A DNA stretch of 9,797 bases from Chloroflexota bacterium (lineage in GTDB: Bacteria > Chloroflexota > Chloroflexia > JAMDCE01): positions 1 to 9,797 of the forward strand of contig JAMDCE010000570.1 in NCBI GenBank assembly GCA_023489135.1. The letters run 5' to 3'. Numbering within the stretch: the stretch's first letter is position 1; every line of letters starts with the position of its first letter. Made by a program: the position numbers and the translations under genes. A model generated the notes under the pieces. The model saw only the letters and a list, made by a program, of their open reading frames with translations, was not told the origin of the DNA and did no database searches. Of this stretch, positions 1 through 5,374 are shown piece by piece.

Positions 1-99
1 TCAGCCCCGACGTAACGCACCGCGTTGGCAGTTGCAATATACGTGAGTGAGGGTACGAGGACTTCATCACCTGGTCTGACATCAAGAGCCAACATCGCA
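1..99 (-). repeat. 99-bp exact inverted copy of part of the aminotransferase gene, probable artefact
   Basis: Base n of this stretch pairs with base 808-n: the whole of 1-99 is the perfect reverse complement of 709-807, and the match fails at base 100 (which would pair with 708). The copy at 709-807 sits in an uninterrupted, family-consistent aminotransferase reading frame, so that is its native home. Here it abuts, head-on, a methyltransferase fragment with which it has nothing to do. The repeat starts at the first base of the window and is exactly 99 bases long, a k-mer size commonly used by de Bruijn graph assemblers. An inverted end of this kind is also the usual signature of a fold-back chimera from multiple displacement amplification. 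A real local inversion or partial inverted duplication is possible but less likely. Do not read genes from these bases. Confidence 0.95.
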
Positions 100-507
100 C
101 CGAGACAGCAGGCCGGATTGGACGAGGGTGGTTGGCCAATCTTGAGTGTTCAGACCGGCCGAAGCTTCTCGAACGGATATGGCGACTGCGACGAGTACGG
201 AACACAGGGAGAGGCATCCCTCGGCAGGTACTTCTTCCAGCGCTTTTACGATGAGACAGCAATACGAAGTAGGCTGCTTTGCCCAATCGATCAAGAACCG
301 TCCACCATTCGCTGGTTTGGGGAAACATCTGCGGGAAGGTTGACCGACTATGAACAGCGTTGGATTAGGAAGGGCCGCTGGTGCACGGTAGATGATCCCA
401 GAGAAATTGCGGACAACTATTGGCAGTTCTCGACGTATGAAGAAATGCCTGGAGTGGGCCTGTGTGCTTTGATGATCGAGAAAGGGACATCCGCCAAGCG
501 AGACTAG
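100..507 (+). CDS. Probable SAM-dependent methyltransferase, C-terminal fragment (5' part missing)
   Basis: An open frame of 135 codons ends at TAG 505-507; its true 5' part is lost at the junction at 99/100. Numbering residues from base 100, L7-D-E-G-G-W-P-I-L-S-V-Q-T-G20 resembles the late strand and 'LKPGG-x-L-x-x-S-V-x-T-G' turn that follows the catalytic core in class I methyltransferases. F45-F46-Q47-R48-F49-Y50-D51 then resembles the 'RVYD' element of that group's C-terminal region, and W72-F73-G74-E75 and the terminal hydrophobic strand (about 120-131) follow the same plan. The SAM-binding motif I would lie in the missing part, so the assignment rests on the tail only. Codon choice and a 13-base gap to the aminotransferase mark it as a real operon member, plausibly modifying a sugar. 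The frame stays open into the inverted repeat (alternative TTG at 25), but that extension is judged spurious. The substrate is unknown, and another enzyme class cannot be excluded. Confidence 0.6.
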   Translation, partial: PRQQAGLDEGGWPILSVQTGRSFSNGYGDCDEYGTQGEASLGRYFFQRFYDETAIRSRLLCPIDQEPSTIRWFGETSAGRLTDYEQRWIRKGRWCTVDDPREIADNYWQFSTYEEMPGVGLCALMIEKGTSAKRD

Positions 508-520
508 GAAGTGCGGAATT

Positions 521-1636
521 ATGAATAGAATTCCTGTGGCTGCGCCGGATCTCTCCGGTAACGAAGAAGAATATGTGGTAGACGCAATTCGAAGTTCCTG
601 GATCTCATCTACCGGGGCCTACGTAAACCGATTCGAGGAGGAATTCGCCAAACTCTGTGGAACGAGTGCGGCCATAGGAGTGTGCAACGGGACAGTGGCG
701 TTGCACCTTGCGATGTTGGCTCTTGATGTCAGACCAGGTGATGAAGTCCTCGTACCCTCACTCACGTATATTGCAACTGCCAACGCGGTGCGTTACGTCG
801 GGGCTGAACCCGTTTTTGTGGACGTAGATCCGAACACGTGGTGTCTCGACCCGACGAAGTTAGAGGATGCGATCACGCGTCGAACGCGAGGCGTCATAGC
901 CGTGCACTTGTATGGCCACCCTGCGGATATGGACTCGATCAACCACATTGCAGCAGTCCATGGTCTGTGGGTGATAGAGGACGCGGCTGAGGCTCACATG
1001 GCCCGTTACAAGGGTCGACCCGTTGGCAGCCTGACACACTTGGCTACATTCTCCTTTTACGGAAATAAGATCCTGACGTGTGGCGAGGGTGGAGCGATCA
1101 CTCTTTCGGACCATCATCTGGAAACCCGAATACGCACCTTGCGTGGTCAGGGCATGGATCCGCAGAGAAGATACTACTTCCCGGTCACGGGCTACAACTT
1201 TCGCCTGACTAACCTGGCCTGTGCCATCCTATGTGCTCAAGTAGAGCGAAATCAGGAAATTGTGGATCGGCGACGTGGGATCTTCAGCGCGTATCGTGAG
1301 ATGCTAATGGACATCCCGGGCGTCGGATTCCAGCCAGCAGCGGCGTGGGCGGAGCCTGCACCTTGGCTATTCTGCATTACGGTCGATCAAAGGGAATATG
1401 GACGATCACGGGATGAGCTAATGGAGTTCCTTGCCGAGAAGGGTATCGAGACCCGCCCTTTCTTCTTGGCCCTGCACCGCCTCCCTCCCTTCCGAGAAGA
1501 ATCAGTTCGCCGGCAGGAGAATCTATCAATTACTGACTGCCTTAGCGAAACCGGTATGAACTTGCCAACATACGCCTCGATGACAGTCAGTGATATTGAG
1601 AGTGTCGTGGAAACGATACGTCGAGGTCGTAAGTGA
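521..1636 (+). CDS. DegT/DnrJ/EryC1/StrS aminotransferase, GDP-perosamine synthase-like
   Basis: A PLP-dependent sugar aminotransferase, 371 residues, the full length for the family. It would transfer an amino group from glutamate to the keto carbon of a nucleotide-linked 4-keto-6-deoxyhexose in the cytoplasm. Visible elements are the N56-G57-T58 phosphate-cup segment, the E153-D154-A-A-E157 stretch with the aspartate that contacts the PLP ring nitrogen, and S178-F-Y-G-N-K183 with K183 as the expected Schiff-base lysine, followed by the G188-E-G-G191 turn. The N-terminal 'IPVAAPDLSGNE' and the internal 'GYNFRLTNL' (224-232) and 'IETRPFF' (309-315) resemble RfbE/PerA GDP-perosamine synthases more than the ArnB or PseC branches, as recalled, not searched. 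ATG 521 has AGGAAG at 506-511, nine bases upstream. The gene overlaps the downstream acetyltransferase by four bases. Part of it (709-807) recurs inverted at the window start. The family is certain; the exact substrate is an inference. Confidence 0.9.
   Translation: MNRIPVAAPDLSGNEEEYVVDAIRSSWISSTGAYVNRFEEEFAKLCGTSAAIGVCNGTVALHLAMLALDVRPGDEVLVPSLTYIATANAVRYVGAEPVFVDVDPNTWCLDPTKLEDAITRRTRGVIAVHLYGHPADMDSINHIAAVHGLWVIEDAAEAHMARYKGRPVGSLTHLATFSFYGNKILTCGEGGAITLSDHHLETRIRTLRGQGMDPQRRYYFPVTGYNFRLTNLACAILCAQVERNQEIVDRRRGIFSAYREMLMDIPGVGFQPAAAWAEPAPWLFCITVDQREYGRSRDELMEFLAEKGIETRPFFLALHRLPPFREESVRRQENLSITDCLSETGMNLPTYASMTVSDIESVVETIRRGRK
709..807 (+). repeat. Native copy of the 99-bp inverted repeat, inside the aminotransferase gene
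   Basis: This is the partner of bases 1-99. It encodes about residues 64-95 of the DegT aminotransferase, covering the stretch from A64-M65-L66 through the P72-G73-D74-E75-V76 turn to Y92-V93-G94-A95. The frame and the family pattern continue without a break on both sides, so this copy is taken as the original. Confidence 0.95.
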
Positions 1637-2121
1637 TCGGTCATATACCGAGTGCTGAATCATCAATCGAGCTAAGAAGGCTAGCTCCGCAGTGGATCGG
1701 GCCCTTAGCAGAGTTCTTTCGCACCTTGCGACAGAAAGGTGATAACATTCACTTCCATCCCCACCCGCTTACTGACGAAGCTGCGTCCGAACGAGCAGTG
1801 TCTCCGGGGATGGACATGTACTACGTCCTTCTGGACAGAAATGACGTTATCGGGTACGGGATGCTACGGGGTTGGGAGGAGGGTTACGAGGTCCCTAGCC
1901 TAGGTATTGCTATCCATCCCGCCGTCAGGGGTCAGGGGCTCGGAAGGACCTTCATGCACTTTCTTCATTCAGTTGCTCGCGTAAGAGGCGCAAAGAAGAT
2001 CCGCTTAAAGGTGTATCCGGAGAACTCTCCGGCTCTGAGACTATACCTGAGTCTCGGCTACAGATTTGAGGAGAAGCACGACGACCAATTGGTCGGTTTC
2101 CTGGATTTAACGGATGAGTAG
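1633..2121 (+). CDS. GNAT-family N-acetyltransferase
   Basis: A 162-residue single-domain acetyltransferase. Strand 4 and the acetyl-CoA pyrophosphate loop read S89-L-G-I-A-I-H-P-A-V-R99-G-Q-G-L-G104, the Q/R-x-x-G-x-G/A signature. Further on, N131-S-P-A-L-R-L-Y138-L-S-L-G-Y143 carries the Asn and the Tyr usually involved in CoA binding and proton donation. The start is GTG 1633, overlapping the aminotransferase stop in the GTGA arrangement, with GAGGT at 1623-1627 five bases upstream, so translation is probably coupled. Immediate coupling to a sugar aminotransferase suggests that it acylates the newly made amino group on the nucleotide sugar, the role that WecD-type and PseH-type GNAT enzymes play for other amino sugars. 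The acyl donor (acetyl or another) cannot be read from the sequence. The family is secure; the substrate is inferred from the neighbour only. Confidence 0.88.
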   Translation: MIGHIPSAESSIELRRLAPQWIGPLAEFFRTLRQKGDNIHFHPHPLTDEAASERAVSPGMDMYYVLLDRNDVIGYGMLRGWEEGYEVPSLGIAIHPAVRGQGLGRTFMHFLHSVARVRGAKKIRLKVYPENSPALRLYLSLGYRFEEKHDDQLVGFLDLTDE

Positions 2122-3385
2122 GTTACAGATCTGCCTTGACGCCAGGATACGCAGCGGCTCATACGGGGGGGTGGAACAGGTCATAATTGGCTTGGCGAGT
2201 GGTCTCGCGAAGCTAAGGGACGGCAACGAACAGTATTTGTTCCTCACCTACCCTGAGTCTGAAAAGTGGATTCAGCCATACCTGGAGGGGCCTTGCCGCA
2301 CACTTCGAGTGCCAGACCCCGCCCGGTCAGATAAATGGAGAGACACATTGAAGCGAACATTGCTTCACCCTGTGCCCTTTTTCGATCCCATGTTGCTCAA
2401 GTCTCGGCAACCCCCGAGATTTCGACCGGTACGCCCCCCCGAATCGGATGGCACGATTGAGAAAGCCGGTGTCGACGTGATGCACTTCACCAAGCAAACC
2501 GCATTCTTGACGAAAGTTCCATCCATCTACCATCCCCACGACCTCCAACATCGTCACTTGCCACATCTCTTTAGTCCTCGCCAGCGCCAATTCAGGGAAG
2601 CCAATTATCAGACGTTCTGTGAGCAAGCTCAAATGGTTGCCGCAGTATCATCGTGGAGTAAGAGAGACTTTATTGAGCAGTACCGACTGCCGGAAGCCAA
2701 AGTACAGGTTGTGCCCTTTGCGCCGGTGTTAACCGAGTATCCAAATCCAACCAGCGGCGACATCGCCACAGTGCGTGAGAAATTCGGTCTTCCTGAGACT
2801 TTTGTTTACTATCCAGCACAGACTTGGCCGCACAAGAACCACATTGGCTTGCTGGAGGGACTTGCCTTACTCCGTGACCGACGTGGGCTTGCAATAACCC
2901 TCGTCTGCTCAGGCCATCTAAACTACTTATATCGCCGGATTCAAAGGCAAGCTGAACGATTGCGTATTTCTAACCAAGTTAGATTCTTGGGTTTTGTAAG
3001 CCCAGTCGAAATCCAATGTCTCTACAAGCTTTGTCGATGTGTCATCATACCTACTAAATTCGAAGCAGCGAGTTTCCCGCTGTGGGAGGCATTTCTTTCA
3101 GGCGCCCCCGCAGCCTGCTCGGATGTAACTTCACTGCCTGAGCAAGCAGGCGACGCGGCACTGCTCTTCGATCCGGAGAGTCCTAGCGAAATCGGAGATG
3201 CAATCCACAGGCTCTGGACAGATGAGAAACTCCGCGCTGCACTTGTTGAACGTGGCAGGCGAAATGTAGCTCGATTCAGTTGGGAACATACCGCGCGTGT
3301 GTTCCGTGCTCACTATCGGCGAATTGCCAGACGCCCTCTGACGGAAGAAGACCAGCTCCTTTTGAGTATGCCCCCGCTGCTTTGA
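2114..3385 (+). CDS. Glycosyltransferase family 4 (GT-B fold)
   Basis: A 423-residue retaining GT-B glycosyltransferase, acting on a lipid-linked acceptor at the cytoplasmic face of the membrane. The N-terminal acceptor domain shows S16-Y-G-G-V-E21, the glycine-rich loop of the family, and Y139-H-P-H-D-L144, a conserved GT4 stretch. The nucleotide-sugar domain begins near F230-V-Y-Y-P-A-Q-T-W-P-H-K-N242 and holds the complete E-x7-E motif, E317-A-A-S-F-P-L-W-E325, followed by S336-D-V-T-S-L-P-E343. This is the only one of the three GT4 enzymes here with both glutamates. A basic insertion of about 50 residues (roughly 65-115) between the N-terminal domain strands is less conserved and might contact membrane. 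ATG 2114 overlaps the acetyltransferase end by eight bases; its own ribosome binding site is weak (TGGAT at 2102-2106), so translation is probably coupled. The resemblance is to mannosyltransferase-like members, but donor and acceptor are unknown. Confidence 0.9.
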   Translation: MSRLQICLDARIRSGSYGGVEQVIIGLASGLAKLRDGNEQYLFLTYPESEKWIQPYLEGPCRTLRVPDPARSDKWRDTLKRTLLHPVPFFDPMLLKSRQPPRFRPVRPPESDGTIEKAGVDVMHFTKQTAFLTKVPSIYHPHDLQHRHLPHLFSPRQRQFREANYQTFCEQAQMVAAVSSWSKRDFIEQYRLPEAKVQVVPFAPVLTEYPNPTSGDIATVREKFGLPETFVYYPAQTWPHKNHIGLLEGLALLRDRRGLAITLVCSGHLNYLYRRIQRQAERLRISNQVRFLGFVSPVEIQCLYKLCRCVIIPTKFEAASFPLWEAFLSGAPAACSDVTSLPEQAGDAALLFDPESPSEIGDAIHRLWTDEKLRAALVERGRRNVARFSWEHTARVFRAHYRRIARRPLTEEDQLLLSMPPLL

Positions 3386-3386
3386 C

Positions 3387-3391
3387 AGGAG
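3387..3391 (+). promoter_or_regulatory. Ribosome binding site AGGAG in the gap after the first GT4 gene
   Basis: AGGAG lies two bases after the GT4 stop codon and six bases before a GTG at 3398. It is too far from either candidate start of the TPR gene (3498, 3540) to serve it, so if it is used it serves the 41-codon frame at 3398-3523. Confidence 0.4.
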
Positions 3392-3397
3392 ATACTG

Positions 3398-3523
3398 GTG
3401 GATTCCGTCGCTGTTCATCTACGCTGGGGCCGGTCCAACGCGAAAACCTCTCGGCATTGCAGAAAAAGCAAGGAGCGGGTTAGGATGCGAGAGGTAGATG
3501 CAAGTTTTCCTTCAATCATTTGA
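3398..3523 (+). CDS. Possible small protein, 41 residues, unrecognised
   Basis: GTG 3398 to TGA 3521-3523 encodes 41 residues (beginning MDSVAVHLRWGR, ending ASFPSII), with AGGAG at 3387-3391 spaced six bases from the start. A second, internal ATG at 3485 has its own AAGGAG at 3470-3475 and would give a 12-residue product. The protein is basic, with Arg and Lys concentrated in residues 9-32, one Cys, no obvious membrane segment and no motif I recognise. It shares the frame of the preceding GT4 gene, which simply continues open past that stop, so a decayed GT4 tail or chance openness is an alternative. It overlaps the longer start of the TPR gene (3498) but not the preferred one (3540), leaving a natural 16-base gap. 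In such a compact operon, an otherwise empty 154-base stretch makes a small gene plausible, but the evidence is thin. Confidence 0.25.
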   Translation: MDSVAVHLRWGRSNAKTSRHCRKSKERVRMREVDASFPSII

Positions 3524-3539
3524 GCCCAAAGGGGTAATG

Positions 3540-4490
3540 ATGGGTGTTGGGATTTCCTTCCTTCGGGTACGGGTACTCACGTTATCGGTGATTGTCGGTG
3601 CCTTGTGTATCGTCTTGGTTGGGCTGGGCATGCAGGCTCACGTCTTTGCAGCGAACACTGCAAATATCCGAATCCTGAAATCGATACAGGGCACCACTAC
3701 GTCGCTGAGGTCGAACTTCATTGGGGATACCAGCGACGTGACGTGGCTCTTGTACCGTATTGAAGATCCGCAAAAAGCCATCGCACTCCTTAGGGAGACC
3801 ATCAGGAGAAGGCCGTACCATGTGATCGCTAGGTTGCGTCTGGGAGAGATCCTGTCGGCACAGGGACAGGAAGATCAAGCCTTGACGGAGTGGAGTGGCG
3901 TACACAGTTCAGATATTTACTTTGCCAGATTAGGTGCACGGGCAGCTGAGACTGGTAATTTAGTCGAAGGTCAGCGTTATGCCGACATTGTCCAGAAACT
4001 TGCTCCCTTCCCAAAAACAGAACATTGGATCATGTACGATGCACTAGGTCGGGCTTTCCGTAAGAACGGTGACATACGACAGGCCCTGCCCTGGTACGCC
4101 CTGGCCGCCCGCGCACGGAACGACGGCTGGGCTCAGATATCGCTGGCTGTGGCACAACTGGACACGGGAGACTATGAAGGAACTCTGTCATCTCTACGTT
4201 GGGCCTTGGAAGTTGGGAAGACGGAAACGAGGGGACCGGTTTTCTCTCAGATGGCACAAGTCTATTTGCGAACAGGCGATTGGGAAAAAGCTGTCGACGC
4301 TTTCAGAATCGCACTGGACCTGGGTACTTCAAATAAGTGGCTGTACATGGGACTGGCACAGGCGCTTCTTCGATCTGGAAACCTATCTGAAGCTTGCTCA
4401 AGCTTCGAGAAGGCTCTTCAGATGGGCTACGCCGCCACCGCGGCGGATCGAGGTCGCTTCTCTGCCTGCCGATCCGACGGAGGGACATGA
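3540..4490 (+). CDS. Membrane-anchored or exported TPR-repeat protein
   Basis: 316 residues from ATG 3540. Earlier in-frame ATGs at 3498 (14 residues longer) and 3537 are possible. I prefer 3540 (or 3537) because AAAGGGG at 3528-3534 sits just upstream and the hydrophobic segment then follows a short basic N-terminus. Residues about 12-30 form one membrane helix or signal sequence, with a possible cleavage site after V35-F36-A37, so the rest should lie outside the cytoplasm. Tetratricopeptide repeats follow: one near 77-120 (D-P-Q-K-A-I-A-L-L), then a consecutive set at about 161-194, 195-228, 231-264 (T-G-D-W-E-K-A-V-D-A-F) and 265-298 (S-G-N-L-S-E-A-C-S-S-F). TPR arrays bind proteins, and no catalytic residues are seen. 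Placed between glycosyltransferases and the Wzy-type protein, it may scaffold polymerisation or export, as TPR proteins do in alginate and cellulose systems; that role is inferred. It overlaps the next gene by ATGA. Confidence 0.82.
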   Translation: MGVGISFLRVRVLTLSVIVGALCIVLVGLGMQAHVFAANTANIRILKSIQGTTTSLRSNFIGDTSDVTWLLYRIEDPQKAIALLRETIRRRPYHVIARLRLGEILSAQGQEDQALTEWSGVHSSDIYFARLGARAAETGNLVEGQRYADIVQKLAPFPKTEHWIMYDALGRAFRKNGDIRQALPWYALAARARNDGWAQISLAVAQLDTGDYEGTLSSLRWALEVGKTETRGPVFSQMAQVYLRTGDWEKAVDAFRIALDLGTSNKWLYMGLAQALLRSGNLSEACSSFEKALQMGYAATAADRGRFSACRSDGGT

Positions 4491-5374
4491 GCAAGCAACC
4501 CCTAGTCTCTATTGTCACTCCGTCAATGAACCAGAGGCAGTTCATTGGTTTCGCCTTGCAGTCAGTCGCCGCACAGGACTATGCAGCAATAGAACACATT
4601 ATTATCGACGGCGGATCGACCGATGGATCGGTGCAGGCAATTGAGCACTACGCCCAGACAAGCCCACACCGCGTCAAATGGATTTCGGAACAGGATAACG
4701 GCCAGGCCGACGCCATCAACAAAGGTTTTCGCATGGCAGCGGGGGATATTGTGGCGTGGATCAATTCGGACGATGCGTACCTCTTCCGGTCCACCCTAAG
4801 CGAGGTCGTTAAGGCGTTCGATCGGCTTCCAGGTGCAGACATCGTGTACGGGGACGTTGTCGTCATCAGCAGCGATAACCGTGTGCTGAAGGCTCAGTGC
4901 ATTCCTTCCTTCAGCTACCAATACTTACTTCGTGGTTGTTATCTGGCCCAGCCTGCCGTGTTCTTCCGTAGAACCGTTATTGAAACTGATCGGCTGGATG
5001 CATCAATCAGTATTGCGCTGGACTACGACCTGTGGCTTCGGCTGGGTCGGAGGTACCGATTCGTTCACATGCCTAAATTGTGGGCGGTGGACCGCAACCA
5101 ATTAGATCGAAAGATATTGGCTAGGCGTGCGGAACTGATACAGGAACGGGAATCCCTCATGCAACAGTATGGGCAGGCTTTTGGGAGTAGATACCAGTTT
5201 GAACGGCTCGGTGATAAGGTGACTCGCGGATTTCCCAGTCGCGTACAGGGACTCTTGGCCCTTCGTCGCCTCCACCACACGCGTCCTGGCGCCTTCGCGC
5301 TTTCGCTCCAATTCGACCCGCTGCCTATTACTATCTATCGTCAAATGTGGAAAAAGAACAAGGATCTTAGATGA
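4487..5374 (+). CDS. Glycosyltransferase family 2 (GT-A fold)
   Basis: A 295-residue inverting GT-A glycosyltransferase with no membrane helices, expected at the cytoplasmic membrane face. The fold opens with V7-S-I-V-T-P-S-M-N15, then D41-G-G-S-T-D-G-S48 (nucleotide binding), E68-Q-D-N-G-Q-A-D-A-I-N78 and the metal-binding N93-S-D-D96 (a variant of D-x-D). The acceptor side shows Q155-P-A-V-F-F-R-R162 and D179-Y-D-L-W-L-R-L186, the expected region for the catalytic base. The stretch that usually reads like R-x-H-x-x-Q is here V201-D-R-N-Q205, so the customary His is absent. The start is ATG 4487, in an ATGA overlap with the TPR gene and with GGAGG at 4479-4483. The frame is open further back to an ATG at 4394, but those 31 residues lie inside the TPR gene and precede the canonical GT2 start. 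Donor and acceptor are unknown. Confidence 0.92.
   Translation: MSKQPLVSIVTPSMNQRQFIGFALQSVAAQDYAAIEHIIIDGGSTDGSVQAIEHYAQTSPHRVKWISEQDNGQADAINKGFRMAAGDIVAWINSDDAYLFRSTLSEVVKAFDRLPGADIVYGDVVVISSDNRVLKAQCIPSFSYQYLLRGCYLAQPAVFFRRTVIETDRLDASISIALDYDLWLRLGRRYRFVHMPKLWAVDRNQLDRKILARRAELIQERESLMQQYGQAFGSRYQFERLGDKVTRGFPSRVQGLLALRRLHHTRPGAFALSLQFDPLPITIYRQMWKKNKDLR

Noticed and set aside
25..99. Extension of the methyltransferase fragment back to a TTG at base 25
   Set aside because: These codons lie within the inverted copy of the aminotransferase gene, read on the wrong strand; the frame is open there by chance.
70..160. Minus-strand reading that looks like a DegT or isoaspartate-methyltransferase N-terminus (GQPP...LDVRPGDEV)
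   Set aside because: The DegT-like part is simply the repeat copy of 709-807. Beyond base 99 the minus-strand frame carries a stop further out, while the + strand frame has credible methyltransferase features leading directly into the operon.
4394..4486. Longer start (ATG 4394) for the GT2 gene
   Set aside because: It would add 31 arginine-rich residues lying out of frame within the TPR coding sequence; ATG 4487 has GGAGG and gives the canonical GT2 N-terminus.
4069..4644. 191-codon + strand frame across the TPR/GT2 boundary
   Set aside because: It overlaps two well-supported genes in another frame, is rich in Trp and Arg in a way typical of shadow frames, and has no recognisable motif.
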